NCBI RefSeq assembly: GCF_023264675.1
Contig: NZ_JAHFVG010000002.1
Span: forward strand, 1-64,000
Origin: Rhodococcus sp. (in: high G+C Gram-positive bacteria)
GTDB lineage: Bacteria; Actinomycetota; Actinomycetes; Mycobacteriales; Mycobacteriaceae
Direction of reading: 5' to 3'
Length of the DNA: 64,000 bases
Part shown: one piece after another, positions 7,603-17,106 of the stretch
Position numbering within the stretch: position 1 is the first letter of the stretch
Layout: each line of letters starts with the position of its first letter
Translations under genes and position numbers: made by a program
The notes under the pieces: model-generated
Told to the model about the DNA's origin: nothing
Seen by the model: the letters and a program-made list of their open reading frames with translations, nothing else
Database searches by the model: none

Positions 7603-9114
7603 TCAGGCGCGGGCGGGTTCCCGCGGCAGCGCTGTGCGGCGCGGAACAATGGTGTAGTCGACCTGCTCGACGCGGCTGAGTTGGTTGACGTACTGGGTGG
7701 CGAAACCCGGGAACATGGTGGCGTTGAAGCCGTCTTCGGTGAGATACCAGCTGCTGCAACCGGAATTCCAGGTCGTCTTCGCCAGTTTGCGCTGCATCTC
7801 CTCGTTGTAGGCATCCTGAACATCTTGGCGAACATCGGCACTGTGAAGATCCCCGTCGAGCACCAGCGAGATGGCCTCGGTGATGTAGTCGATCTGAGCC
7901 TCCATGTACACCAATGCCGAGCTGTGTCCCGGCCCTGAGTTCGGGCCGAAGGTGAAGTACATGTTCGGGTAGCCCGATACGGCAATACTCTTGTATGCCT
8001 TGGCCCCGGCACTCCATTCGTCGGCCAGTATCCGGCCGTCCCGCCCGGTGATCGGAATGGGAGTCCCGGTGTTGGAGACGTCGAATCCGGTGGCGAACAC
8101 GATGGCATCGAACTGATGCTCGACGCCTTCCACGGTCCGAATTCCTTCGGGCGAGAGCGTCGCGATCGGCCAGGTCACCAGCGTGCAATTCGGCTTCTGC
8201 AAGGCCGGGTAGTAATCGCTGGTCATCAACAGTCGCTTGCAACCTGCTCGGAACCGGGGTGTCAGCTGACGCCGTAACCAGGGATCACGAACCTGACGCC
8301 GTAGATGCACGCGACCGGCCAGTTCGACGATGCGGGTCAACGGCGTCTTCCAGACGACACCGAGGGCAACGGACTCGTGGCCCCAGAACCACAGCGAACG
8401 CGCCAGGGTCTGAGTGTGCGGGTGACGAGCGTAGCGACGTTTGGTGCCGCTCTGCGTCTTTCGATTCACTCTGGGCAGAGTCCACCCCGGGGTGCGTTGG
8501 AATACCTTGACCGTTTCGGCGATCTTGACCAGCTCCGGAACGATCTGCACGGAGCTCGCTCCGGTTCCGACGACCGCGATCTTCTTGCCCTCGAAGTCGT
8601 AATCGTGATCCCAGCGAGCACTGTGGATCTTGTGCCCCTCGTAGGTGTCGATGCCGCGGATCTTCGGCAGGCTCGCATTGGCGAGTGGTCCCGATGCCAT
8701 CACCACGGTGCGGGCCCGAACATCCGTCCGACCCTCGACACTGAGGACCCAATGCCCGGATGCTTCGTTCCAGATGATGTCGACGACCTCGTGTCCGAAT
8801 CGAATCCGCGATTGGATGTCGAACTCTCGGACCATCGTGTGGATGTACTCGAGAATCTCGCCGCTGCCGGAGTAGGTGTGCGACCAATTCGGATTGGGCG
8901 CGAAACTGTAGGAGTACAACCGGGACGGGATGTCGCAGGCCGCGCCCGGATAGGTGTTGTCGCGCCAGGTTCCCCCGACGGCGTCACCGCGTTCGAGAAT
9001 GACGAAGTTTTCGATTCCGCTGTTGCGCAATCGGATCGCAGTGCCGATACCGGCGAATCCTGCTCCGATGATCACTGCATCGAGCACGCCGGGCCGCTTG
9101 TCGAATTCGCTCAC
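7603..9114 (-). CDS. Flavin-containing (Baeyer-Villiger-type) monooxygenase, MymA-like
   Basis: 503 residues starting at GTG 9114, overlapping the stop of the diiron gene (GTGA). Signatures: FAD motif VIIGAGFAGIGTAIRL near the N-terminus, GGTWRDNTYPGAACDIPS, the BVMO fingerprint as YEGHKIHSARWD (Tyr replaces the usual Phe), and NADPH motif VVGTGASSVQI. BVMOs insert oxygen beside a carbonyl or oxidise heteroatoms using NADPH. The neighbours (HSL-type esterase, SDR, same strand, overlapping) recall the mycobacterial mymA operon, which acts on lipids or fatty acids; substrate here is not known. Confidence 0.88.
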   Translation of the reverse strand: MSEFDKRPGVLDAVIIGAGFAGIGTAIRLRNSGIENFVILERGDAVGGTWRDNTYPGAACDIPSRLYSYSFAPNPNWSHTYSGSGEILEYIHTMVREFDIQSRIRFGHEVVDIIWNEASGHWVLSVEGRTDVRARTVVMASGPLANASLPKIRGIDTYEGHKIHSARWDHDYDFEGKKIAVVGTGASSVQIVPELVKIAETVKVFQRTPGWTLPRVNRKTQSGTKRRYARHPHTQTLARSLWFWGHESVALGVVWKTPLTRIVELAGRVHLRRQVRDPWLRRQLTPRFRAGCKRLLMTSDYYPALQKPNCTLVTWPIATLSPEGIRTVEGVEHQFDAIVFATGFDVSNTGTPIPITGRDGRILADEWSAGAKAYKSIAVSGYPNMYFTFGPNSGPGHSSALVYMEAQIDYITEAISLVLDGDLHSADVRQDVQDAYNEEMQRKLAKTTWNSGCSSWYLTEDGFNATMFPGFATQYVNQLSRVEQVDYTIVPRRTALPREPARA

Positions 9115-10031
9115 GCGACGGGCTCGTAGGTCAGTTCCTTGGCCCAGGTCGGCTCGGAATTGAGAGTCTTGCTCGGGTATCGACGAGTCAACTTCACCAG
9201 GCCGTCGGCCAGCAGGTGGTACGGGTGCTTGCGATTGATCACGATGCTGCCGTGCCATTGCACGATGCGGTACATCGGAACGCGCAGCGCCTCCGGGCTC
9301 CGCTGCCCGACGCTGCGGAATCGCTTCATGGCGGTGTACAGCCGCTCTTCGTCGACACCCATCTCGACGATGTTGTCGCGCATCTTGTTCAGCAGCGGTA
9401 TGTATCGCAGCGTGCCCACGATGAGGGCTGGGTTCATCCACGCACCGACGGTGTCGACGAGGATCTTGCGCATGCGCGAATGCCCCAGCAGTTCGATCAC
9501 GGCGAAATCGACAGCCAGATGGCGTGATTCGTCGGCGTTGATCTTCTTGAACACTGCCTGGCAGACCGGGTCGTCGATCTCGTCCATGATGAACTTGACC
9601 AGCGCACCGTCCAGCGCGACCTCCAGCATGGGAATGACGGTTCCCAGTACGGCAAGGGACAATCCGTCGGAGTGCTTGTCGAGCCAGTCGATGACGAGTT
9701 TGACGTTGATGTTCGGCTCGGGCATCTGGTCGCCGTCGAGCATTCCCCACCGTCGCATGAGGGCGAGCTCGGCGTTGGCATGCTTCTGTTCTTCGGCGTG
9801 GAAGTAGCGATAGATCTCGGCCAGCGTGTCGTTCGGTGCCTTCAGCGCCATCGCCGCGAAGCCCCGAGCTCCGACGTTCTCGATCCACATCAGATCGGAC
9901 ATGAAGGGCTTGAGCTTGGCGTGTAGTTCGGGGCTGATCGTGTCGGCTCCCGGACCGTCCCAATCGATGTCCGCCAACGCCCACTGACGATCCTTGATCT
10001 TCGTCAACATGTCTTCGAAATCCATTGCCAT
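9111..10031 (-). CDS. Ferritin-like diiron protein
   Basis: 306 residues, mostly helical. It carries ferritin/ribonucleotide-reductase-like metal motifs: a Glu on IYRYFHAEEQKHANAEL (E-x2-H) and a second helix INADESRHLAVDF (E-x2-H), with further acidic residues in MLEVALDGALVKFIMDEIDD. Such proteins are oxygen-activating hydroxylases or reductases. CAGGAG six nt before the ATG at 10031 supports the start. It lies between a BVMO and an SDR in an overlapping operon, so it probably takes part in the same lipid oxidation. Exact activity unknown. Confidence 0.72.
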   Translation of the reverse strand: MAMDFEDMLTKIKDRQWALADIDWDGPGADTISPELHAKLKPFMSDLMWIENVGARGFAAMALKAPNDTLAEIYRYFHAEEQKHANAELALMRRWGMLDGDQMPEPNINVKLVIDWLDKHSDGLSLAVLGTVIPMLEVALDGALVKFIMDEIDDPVCQAVFKKINADESRHLAVDFAVIELLGHSRMRKILVDTVGAWMNPALIVGTLRYIPLLNKMRDNIVEMGVDEERLYTAMKRFRSVGQRSPEALRVPMYRIVQWHGSIVINRKHPYHLLADGLVKLTRRYPSKTLNSEPTWAKELTYEPVA

Positions 10032-10032
10032 G

Positions 10033-10911
10033 TCAGGCTCCTGTGGTTGTAGATGTAAGGGAATCGCTCGTCGCCGGCTCCTGCTCGGCGGGCATCATGC
10101 GATTGAGCAGACCGAGGAAGCGCACGTAGGCAGCGGGCATCAGTCTCTTGAACCGCCATACCGCTTTGGCATCGAACTGGGGCACGACATAGAGCCGGCC
10201 CCGATCGAAGGCATCGAGCGTTCGGGTGGCGATCTTGTCGGGTGATCGTCCGGTCCAGCGCATCGCGAATTCGGCAAGCCGGGACGAACCAGCGGTGATT
10301 CGGCCGTCGACGGCAACGTTGGTCTTGACGAACGTGGGACACAGGACCGATACGCGCACACCGGTACCCGACAGCTCCGCGGCCATCGTTTCGGACAGCG
10401 ACATCACCGCCGCTTTGCCGACGTTGTACGGACCCATCAGCGGCGCCGCGGCGAACCCCGCGGCGGATGCGACGTTGATTATTCCGCCTTCGCCCGCAGC
10501 CCGGAGCGTCGGAGTGAACACCTCACAGCCGTGGATCACGCCCCACAGGTTGATGCCCAATGCCCAGTTCCAGTCCTCGAAACCGATGTCTCCGACAGGC
10601 TTCCCACCGATTCCGACGCCGGCGTTGTTGACGAGCACCGTGGTGGGTCCGTCGAATTCGATTCCGGCACGAAGCGCCAGTTCCTCGACGTTCTCGCGTA
10701 TCGACACATCACATTCGACGGCGTATCCGGTGCCGCCGAGAGCGTGCACCATCGCGACCGTTTCCTGCGACCGCGGCAGCGAGATATCCGCGCACATGAC
10801 GACGCCACCGCGCCGCGCCAGTTCGAGTGCGAAAGCGCGCCCGATGCCGCTGCCCGCACCGGTCACCACCGCCCTCGACCCGTACGAGGGTTTTTCGGCC
10901 TTGCTTCTCAT
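10033..10911 (-). CDS. Short-chain dehydrogenase/reductase
   Basis: 292-residue classical SDR: cofactor motif TGAGSGIG (about 17-24), NNAG (about 93-96), catalytic Ser in NVASAAGF, and YNVGK (Tyr/Lys pair). The extended C-terminus after residue 250 (RLMPAAYVRFLGLLNRMM) is amphipathic and may bind membrane, as in SadH-like SDRs of mymA operons. The start overlaps the esterase stop (ATGA) and the stop is 1 nt from the diiron gene start. Likely oxidises or reduces a hydroxy/keto lipid made or used by the BVMO. Confidence 0.9.
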   Translation of the reverse strand: MRSKAEKPSYGSRAVVTGAGSGIGRAFALELARRGGVVMCADISLPRSQETVAMVHALGGTGYAVECDVSIRENVEELALRAGIEFDGPTTVLVNNAGVGIGGKPVGDIGFEDWNWALGINLWGVIHGCEVFTPTLRAAGEGGIINVASAAGFAAAPLMGPYNVGKAAVMSLSETMAAELSGTGVRVSVLCPTFVKTNVAVDGRITAGSSRLAEFAMRWTGRSPDKIATRTLDAFDRGRLYVVPQFDAKAVWRFKRLMPAAYVRFLGLLNRMMPAEQEPATSDSLTSTTTGA

Positions 10912-11915
10912 CGAGTTACCTGTTCCTTCGAATCATGCTGAACGTCAGTGGTATCGAGTGCATCGGTGATGAATTCCGAAGCGCGCGCGAGAGCATCCGC
11001 GGCCTCGGGTATCAGGCGGGGTAGGGCTTGGAAGACGTGCATCTGATCGGGCCAGATCTCGAGTTCGCTTCGACCCCCGGCCGCCTCGAGCATTGCGTGC
11101 AGGTGACGAGCGTCGCCGCGAAGCATCTCGGTGCCGCCCACCTGAATCAAGGTGGACGGTAGCTCCCGTACGAGTGCGAGATCGAGCCTCAGGCGCGGGA
11201 GATCGGCGTCCTGGCCGTCGGTGTACAGAGCCACCAGTTTGCGCGCTGCCGACGCCGAGATCATCGGATCCTTCCGCGTGCGTTCGGTCCGCGCCGACAG
11301 TTCGAAGTCGAGATCGATCAGCGGTGAGAACAGCACCATTGCTCCCGGTTGCGGCGTCCCGGTTCGATCGTTCTCGATGAGCAGGTCGGCTGCCAGGTGG
11401 CCGCCGGCCGAGTCTCCGGCGATGACGATGTTCCTCGCGGAGTACCCCAGTCCGAGGAGCCACCGGTACGCGGCTTCGAGGTCGTCGGCTGCGGCGGGAA
11501 ACGGGTGCTCCGGGGCGAGGCGGTAGTCCACCGTGAACACCGGCAGGCCCGTGGACCTGGACAAGCGTGCGGTCAGGCCGCGATGCGTTCGTGCCGAGCA
11601 GATGACGTACGCACTGCCGTGGATGTAGAGAATCACGCGGGGTCCCGGGCGAAGGCCGGGAGCCCGCACCCACTCGCCGCGAACCGGGCCGTCGGACACG
11701 AGGTCCACCGACGTTCCCTTCGGAACGGGTCCGAAGAGGTTCATCGAGGTAGCGACGAGGCGTCGGGAGAATTCGATCCCGCCCCGGGATGTCGGGAGGA
11801 GATTCGTCACCGGCCGGAGAGTCAGCCGAGTCATCAACGCGGCCAGCCGAGTTCGCCAGGAGCCTTTGTGGAATGCGCCCCGCGGCAGGTGAGCGTCAGT
11901 CGTGGTCGAAGTCAC
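10908..11915 (-). CDS. Alpha/beta hydrolase, HSL-family esterase (LipR-like)
   Basis: 335 residues. The oxyanion region is IHGSAY rather than the HGGG usual in hormone-sensitive-lipase esterases; the nucleophile elbow is GDSAGG, followed by a late Asp and DQMHVF (catalytic His). The GTG start at 11915 has GAGGG a short distance upstream. First gene of the minus-strand mymA-like operon, divergent from the reductase-mce operon across 106 bp that contain a GCCATT-N4-AATGGC dyad. Likely hydrolyses acyl esters, possibly those generated by the BVMO. Confidence 0.87.
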   Translation of the reverse strand: MTSTTTDAHLPRGAFHKGSWRTRLAALMTRLTLRPVTNLLPTSRGGIEFSRRLVATSMNLFGPVPKGTSVDLVSDGPVRGEWVRAPGLRPGPRVILYIHGSAYVICSARTHRGLTARLSRSTGLPVFTVDYRLAPEHPFPAAADDLEAAYRWLLGLGYSARNIVIAGDSAGGHLAADLLIENDRTGTPQPGAMVLFSPLIDLDFELSARTERTRKDPMISASAARKLVALYTDGQDADLPRLRLDLALVRELPSTLIQVGGTEMLRGDARHLHAMLEAAGGRSELEIWPDQMHVFQALPRLIPEAADALARASEFITDALDTTDVQHDSKEQVTR

Positions 11916-11938
11916 CTCGTCACCCTCACCCGCTATCC

Positions 11939-11954
11939 GCCATTTGTCAATGGC
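11939..11954. promoter_or_regulatory. Dyad GCCATT-TGTC-AATGGC between divergent operons
   Basis: Perfect 6-bp inverted repeat with a 4-nt spacer, 24 bp upstream of the esterase start and 68 bp upstream of the reductase/mce operon start. The same architecture (GCCATT-GAAC-AATGGT) occurs upstream of the monooxygenase-hydrolase-tetR operon at 26704-26719, suggesting one regulator for both sites. Confidence 0.5.
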
Positions 11955-12021
11955 CTATTAATTAGTGGCGAACTGTGCAACAGTGACGGGCAACACATGG
12001 GGAGCCCGAGGGAGGGAGCAC

Positions 12022-13116
12022 GTGACGATGTTCAGGAGCGCACCACCAGCAGACCTCGATACGTCTGCTGTCGTTGCCGAGGACAGGATCTTCGAGTTGG
12101 AGATCGCCGAGGTGACCGACGAAACCGAGGATGCGATTTCTCTCGGCTTCGCGGTCCCCGAGCACCGGGAGGTCAACTTTCGTTACGAGCCCGGGCAGTT
12201 TCTCACGTTGGAGATCCCCTGCACCGACGGTGGCTCGGTAGCGCGCTGCTATTCCTTCTCGAGCTCACCGATACGCGACCCACTCCTGACGGTTACCGTG
12301 AAACGCCTCGAGGGTGGCCTCGCGTCGACATGGTTGCACGACAATGCTGTGCGCGGGATGCGATTGAGGGCACTGAAGCCGTCGGGCATGTTCGGGCCGG
12401 AGAGCTGGGACGTCGATTTCGTACTCGTGGCTGCAGGAAGCGGCATCACACCGATGATGTCGATCATCAAGACGGCCCTGTTTCGCCACGAGAATCGAAT
12501 CACTCTCGTCTACGCCAATCAGAAACGCGACTCGGTGATCTTCGCCGAGCAACTGAACGAACTCCAGTCACGCTTTCCGGATCGACTCGCGATCCACCAC
12601 TGGTACGCCTCCGAGTCGGGACTACCGACCGCCGCTGGGCTGGCCTCGGCGGAGATGAAGATTCCGGCCGAATGCGAAGCATTTCTCTGCGGTCCCGCGC
12701 AATACATGAATGTCTCCGAGGAATGGCTCGGCGGCACCGGTGCGATAGTCCGCCGAACTCACCGCGAGGTGTTCTCCTCGTTCGACGCGAATCCGTTTCG
12801 GCCCGAAAACACGACAACCTCCGCAGAACCGGATGCGAATTCCGTTACGGCCGAGGTCGAGATCGACGGGATATCGACCGAGTTCGACTGGAATGCGAAC
12901 ACGAAGCTTCTCGACCGCCTCCTCGAACTCGGCCTGGATCCGCCGTACGTGTGCCGCGAAGGAAACTGCGGCGGATGCGCCTACACGCTCACCGGCGGAT
13001 CGGTGACGATGCTGGCGAACGAGACGCTCGACGAGCACGAGATGAAACAGGGAGTCCGATTGGCGTGTCAGTCCGTGCCTGACTCCCAGCCGATTCGCGC
13101 GGTGTTCGACCGCTGA
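12022..13116 (+). CDS. Ferredoxin-NAD(P)H reductase with C-terminal 2Fe-2S domain (KshB/HmpX type)
   Basis: About 364 residues from GTG 12022 (GGGAGG just upstream; an ATG two codons on is equally possible). Order: FAD-binding RCYSFSS (residue ~75), NAD(P)-binding GSGITPM (~139), CGP motif in FLCGPAQYM, then a plant-type 2Fe-2S domain with C311-x4-C316-x2-C319 and C349. This matches reductases that feed Rieske oxygenases such as 3-ketosteroid 9-alpha-hydroxylase (KshB). The stop overlaps the first yrbE start (TGATG), tying an oxygenase reductase to a lipid importer and hinting at a steroid or other polycyclic substrate; no partner oxygenase is adjacent. Confidence 0.85.
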   Translation: MTMFRSAPPADLDTSAVVAEDRIFELEIAEVTDETEDAISLGFAVPEHREVNFRYEPGQFLTLEIPCTDGGSVARCYSFSSSPIRDPLLTVTVKRLEGGLASTWLHDNAVRGMRLRALKPSGMFGPESWDVDFVLVAAGSGITPMMSIIKTALFRHENRITLVYANQKRDSVIFAEQLNELQSRFPDRLAIHHWYASESGLPTAAGLASAEMKIPAECEAFLCGPAQYMNVSEEWLGGTGAIVRRTHREVFSSFDANPFRPENTTTSAEPDANSVTAEVEIDGISTEFDWNANTKLLDRLLELGLDPPYVCREGNCGGCAYTLTGGSVTMLANETLDEHEMKQGVRLACQSVPDSQPIRAVFDR

Positions 13117-13937
13117 TGCCCAACGCGATGGGCCGCACGGCCTCGAACTACCTCCGGCAACACCCCGCTGTGGCAATCTCCACGTTCGGTCGCCAGATGG
13201 CGATGGGCGTTCGGGCCGGTAGATCACTGACCTCGGATGTCGTCCACCGAACGTTCCCCTTCTCCGAATTCATCCGCCAATGTGCCTTCATGGCAAGCAC
13301 GTCCGTCATTCCGACCCTGCTGGTCGCAATTCCCTTCGGCGTCATCGTCTCGGTCCAGGTCGGTGCCATTGCCGGTCAAGTCGGTGCAACGTCCTTCGCC
13401 GGGGCCGCGAACGGTCTCGGAATCATTCGTCAGGGAGCGCCTCTGGTGACGGCACTGCTCATGGCCGGGGCGGTGGGGTCGGCGGTGTGTGCGGACCTGG
13501 GTTCTCGCACGATCAGAGACGAAATCGACGCGATGGAGGTCATGGCCATCTCGCCGCTGCAACGGCTGGTCGTGCCACGCTTGGCAGCAGCGATGTTGGT
13601 CAGTGTGTTGCTGTGCGGCAGTGTCTGCTTCGTCGGATTCATCACCGGATACATGTTCAACGTATTCGTCCAGTCCGGTACACCAGGTAGCTATCTGGGC
13701 ACATTCGCGGCCTTCGCCACCATCGGCGATCTGGTCCTGGCTCTCGTCAAATCCGTCGTTTTCGGCGCGATCGTCGCAATCGTTGCCTGCGACAAGGGAT
13801 TGACCACCAGAGGCGGACCGGGCGGTGTGGCCAATTCGGTCAACGCGGCCGTGGTCAGTTCGGTGATCCTTCTCTTCGCGGTCAACGTACTGTTCACCCA
13901 GCTCTACACCATCGTGTTCCCGGCTCGGTTGATCTGA
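13116..13937 (+). CDS. yrbEA: Mce permease YrbEA (MlaE family)
   Basis: 273-residue integral membrane protein of the MlaE/YrbE family with about five or six hydrophobic segments and the conserved cytoplasmic loop SRTIRDEIDAMEVMAISPLQRLVVPR, thought to contact the ATPase. With YrbEB it forms the permease core of the Mce lipid importer. The ATG overlaps the preceding reductase stop. The MceG-type ATPase is not encoded in this window, as is usual for actinobacteria. Confidence 0.93.
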   Translation: MPNAMGRTASNYLRQHPAVAISTFGRQMAMGVRAGRSLTSDVVHRTFPFSEFIRQCAFMASTSVIPTLLVAIPFGVIVSVQVGAIAGQVGATSFAGAANGLGIIRQGAPLVTALLMAGAVGSAVCADLGSRTIRDEIDAMEVMAISPLQRLVVPRLAAAMLVSVLLCGSVCFVGFITGYMFNVFVQSGTPGSYLGTFAAFATIGDLVLALVKSVVFGAIVAIVACDKGLTTRGGPGGVANSVNAAVVSSVILLFAVNVLFTQLYTIVFPARLI

Positions 13938-13938
13938 C

Positions 13939-14805
13939 ATGGCCACTCGATACACACCGCCGCTACTGCGCCCCTTCGTTTCCGCAGCCACCGGCGTGGT
14001 CGCGTCTCCGGGCCGCGGCCTCGCCACCTTGGGACATCAGGCAACTTTCCTCAGCCGATCCGTGGGATCGATGCCGTACACCGTGCGTCGCTACCGACCC
14101 GAGCTGTGGCGCCTTCTGTCGGACGTGAGCTGGGGAAACGGCGCGCTGGTCGTCGGCGGCGGGACCATCGGTGTCATCGTTCTCCTCGGTGCCTTCGCCG
14201 GAGCCACCGTGGGTATCGAGGGGTACACCGCACTGAACCTGCTGGGCATGGGTCCGTTGACCGGGGCAGTGTCCGCCTTCGGTACCACCCGTGAATTGGC
14301 ACCCCTGATCGCCGCTATCGGATTTGCCGCCCAGGCAGGCTGTCGATTCACCGCCCAACTGGGTTCGATGCGGATCGGCGAGGAGATCGATGCGCTCGAG
14401 TCACTCGCGATCGACCCTTTGGCCTATCTCGTCAGTACCCGCATGATGGCCGCCGTGATCGCGATTCTCCCGCTCTACGTCCTCGGGCTGAGCGCGAGCT
14501 ACCTGACGGCGCAGGTCGTCGTCGGTGTGCAGAGCGGCCAGTCCGCCGGCACCTACCTGCACTACTTTCATTCGTTCCTCTCCGCCTCGGACGTCCTGTA
14601 TTCGGTGACCAAAGCCGTTGTCTTCGTTCTTCTCACGACGATCATCCAGTGCTACTACGGCTACTACGCGTCCGGCGGTCCGGAGGGGGTCGGTGTGGCG
14701 GCAGGCAAAGCCATTCGTACGAGCATCATCGTCGTCATCTTCGTCAATACCTTGATGACCCTTGCGATGTGGGGATCCGATCCCGGCATCAGGATCTCGG
14801 GATAG
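13939..14805 (+). CDS. yrbEB: Mce permease YrbEB (MlaE family)
   Basis: 288-residue MlaE-family permease; the conserved EEIDALESLAIDPLAYLVSTR loop and C-terminal hydrophobic helices pair it with YrbEA, one base upstream. Forms the second half of the heteromeric permease. Directly precedes mceA. Confidence 0.93.
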   Translation: MATRYTPPLLRPFVSAATGVVASPGRGLATLGHQATFLSRSVGSMPYTVRRYRPELWRLLSDVSWGNGALVVGGGTIGVIVLLGAFAGATVGIEGYTALNLLGMGPLTGAVSAFGTTRELAPLIAAIGFAAQAGCRFTAQLGSMRIGEEIDALESLAIDPLAYLVSTRMMAAVIAILPLYVLGLSASYLTAQVVVGVQSGQSAGTYLHYFHSFLSASDVLYSVTKAVVFVLLTTIIQCYYGYYASGGPEGVGVAAGKAIRTSIIVVIFVNTLMTLAMWGSDPGIRISG

Positions 14806-14812
14806 GGCGCCC

Positions 14813-16084
14813 ATGTTCGACGTGGGAGGACGTGGACCATCGATGTCCACGCTCGTCATCCGGGGTCTGTGCGTGTTCCTGGTGATCATTGCCGTCGCGG
14901 GTACTCTGCTGGCGCGATACACCGGACTCTGGCGCAACACCGTCGATGTCGTCGCGGCGATGCCCTCGCTCGGAGACGGCCTGCCGCAGAATGCCGACGT
15001 CAAGTTCCGCGGAGTTCTGGTCGGTGCGGTGGCCGAAGTGACCAGCGATCCGACAGGCGCGAGCACGGTGGCGATTCGACTGAATCCTGCACGAGCCGAG
15101 ACGATCCCGGATACTGTTACCGCGCGGGTGGTGCCCAGCAACATATTTGCAGTCTCCTCGATCGAGTTGGTCGATGCCGGATCGGGTAACAGTATCGAGG
15201 CGGGCGCAACCATCCCGGGTGACACCTCACGAGAAACTCTGGAGCTGCAGACCGCGATGACGAGTCTGCGAAACGTGCTGACCGAGATCGATCCCGAGAA
15301 GTCGAGTGCGGTATTGGCCACGCTCGCCGATGCTCTCGACGGCCGCGGCGATTCGATCGGTAGCACCATCTCGATCGCCAGTAACTACCTCACGACGCTC
15401 CGGGCCGAAATACCTGATTCGACCAATGATCTCGATCTGCTGGACACCTCGATCAGCAGCCTGAGCAGAACGGCACCGCAGTTGTTGGACACCTTGGAAA
15501 AATCGTTGACTCCCGCTGCGACCATCGTGGAGAAACGTACTCAGCTGACGGAATTTCTGACGAGCGCGGCCGGAGCCACGACCAGTCTCGACGCGGCACT
15601 GGCTCCCAATCTGGCCGGTGGCATCGCGTTGGTGCACGACCTGGACCCCGTGATGGGCGCACTGGCCGTCAACGGCGACGACCTGCCCGCCGGTGTGCGA
15701 GCGTTCGGGCAGACGTTGGAAGGCTTCAACCGCGCTTTCACCGGACCCAACGGCCGACTGATCTGGTCGATCGACATCACCGCCACCCCCTTCACCCCGT
15801 ACTCGAGGGAAGACTGCCCCCGCTACGGCGACATGGCCGGGGCCAGCTGCAACACCGCCCCGCCGTCGCAGACCGGGGGCAACGTCGCAGTCGGCGGCGC
15901 TTCGGCCGAGGGCATCTCGTACTCGCCGGGAAACGTCGGATCCGTCGGCAGTGCCGAGGAAAAAGCCGCGATCGGGGAGGTTCTCGGCAGACCGGCCGAC
16001 GCCACTTCGGTCATTCTGCTCGGCCCACTGCTGCGTGGGCAGACCATCGCGATCGACAACGCAGATCAGACCGGTGAGCGATGA
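14813..16084 (+). CDS. mceA: MceA family substrate-binding protein
   Basis: 423 residues from ATG 14813, 7 nt after yrbEB; an internal ATG at 14843 with GGAGG upstream is an alternative. One N-terminal membrane anchor (TLVIRGLCVFLVIIAVAGTLL), then the MlaD/MCE domain (NADVKFRGVLVGAVAEV) and a long helical region typical of Mce needle proteins. Part of the cell-envelope lipid-transport tunnel made by MceA-F. First of six mce genes linked by overlaps. Confidence 0.9.
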   Translation: MFDVGGRGPSMSTLVIRGLCVFLVIIAVAGTLLARYTGLWRNTVDVVAAMPSLGDGLPQNADVKFRGVLVGAVAEVTSDPTGASTVAIRLNPARAETIPDTVTARVVPSNIFAVSSIELVDAGSGNSIEAGATIPGDTSRETLELQTAMTSLRNVLTEIDPEKSSAVLATLADALDGRGDSIGSTISIASNYLTTLRAEIPDSTNDLDLLDTSISSLSRTAPQLLDTLEKSLTPAATIVEKRTQLTEFLTSAAGATTSLDAALAPNLAGGIALVHDLDPVMGALAVNGDDLPAGVRAFGQTLEGFNRAFTGPNGRLIWSIDITATPFTPYSREDCPRYGDMAGASCNTAPPSQTGGNVAVGGASAEGISYSPGNVGSVGSAEEKAAIGEVLGRPADATSVILLGPLLRGQTIAIDNADQTGER

Positions 16085-17106
16085 AGTCGACTCGCGGACC
16101 GCTCATCGGATTCAGCATCTTCATGGTCCTCGCAATTGCGGTGACCACGCTCATCTGGACCACTCTCGGTCGATCCGTCGCGGGCGACACCGACACGTAT
16201 TCCGCCCTTTTCGAGGATGCGTCGGGGCTGCAGAGTGGCGACGACGTCCGGATTGCGGGCGTCCGCGTGGGAAAGGTGGAGGATGTATCGCTCGACGGCA
16301 ACACGGCACGAGCGCGCTTCGTCCTCGAGCGCGGGCAGACCGTGTACGAGAACACGTTGATCTCGATCAAATACCAAAATTTGATCGGCCAGCGATACCT
16401 CGCTCTCGACACCACCGGAGGGGCGACCGGTTCGGTTCGGCCCGGAACCACTATCGGTACCGATCACACCGAGCCGTCGTTCGATGTCTCGGCTCTGCTC
16501 AACGGCTTTCAACCGCTGTTCAGCGTGCTCGATCCTCAGCAGGTCAATTCCCTGTCCGAGTCCATCGTGGCAACCTTGCAGGGAGACGGAGTCTCGATCA
16601 GCGCCCTGATCGTTCAAAGCACCTCGTTGGCAGCGCAATTCGCGGACAAAGACGAGATCCTCGGTCTCATCGTGACCAACCTGGGTGGAGTTCTCGCGGA
16701 GGTTGCCGATCGTGGTGGCGAGACGGCGTCCATCATCGAGTCCACCCAGAAATTGATGACCGATCTCAATGCTCAGGCGGAACCGATGACCACCGCGGTG
16801 CGCACCTTGGCAGACACCGCCGGTCCCGTTTCGGACCTGGTGGACGACCTACGGCCGAGTTTGTCCGGCACCATCGGTGAGCTCGGTGCGGTCACCGACC
16901 TCGTGAACGGCGACGGCAAACAACTGAGTACGTCGATCGGTTTGTTGCCGTCGGTGCTCGGATCGTTCTCGCGCATCACGGAGAACGGCAGCTTCATCAA
17001 CATGTACGTGTGCAATCTCGACGTCAGCTTCGCCGGACTGCTCTTTCCGCCGGGCGTCTTCAGCCAGGTCGGCGGCACTGCACAGTCGGAGGTCTGTCTC
17101 GGATGA
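16081..17106 (+). CDS. mceB: MceB family protein
   Basis: 341 residues: N-terminal anchor GFSIFMVLAIAVTTLIWTTL, MCE domain with GLQSGDDVRIAGVRVGKVEDV, then a helical stalk and a short Cys-containing tail (YVCNLDVSF ... SEVCLG). The ATG overlaps the mceA stop (ATGA). Structural component of the lipid importer. Confidence 0.92.
   Translation: MKSTRGPLIGFSIFMVLAIAVTTLIWTTLGRSVAGDTDTYSALFEDASGLQSGDDVRIAGVRVGKVEDVSLDGNTARARFVLERGQTVYENTLISIKYQNLIGQRYLALDTTGGATGSVRPGTTIGTDHTEPSFDVSALLNGFQPLFSVLDPQQVNSLSESIVATLQGDGVSISALIVQSTSLAAQFADKDEILGLIVTNLGGVLAEVADRGGETASIIESTQKLMTDLNAQAEPMTTAVRTLADTAGPVSDLVDDLRPSLSGTIGELGAVTDLVNGDGKQLSTSIGLLPSVLGSFSRITENGSFINMYVCNLDVSFAGLLFPPGVFSQVGGTAQSEVCLG

Noticed and set aside
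11955-11975. CTATTAATTAG considered as a palindromic operator before the reductase-mce operon
   Set aside because: Arms do not match exactly; the nearby GCCATT-TGTC-AATGGC dyad is much better and recurs elsewhere.
11349-13082. 577-codon plus-strand frame overlapping the esterase and the reductase
   Set aside because: Arg-rich shadow frame crossing two well-supported genes on both strands; no motif.
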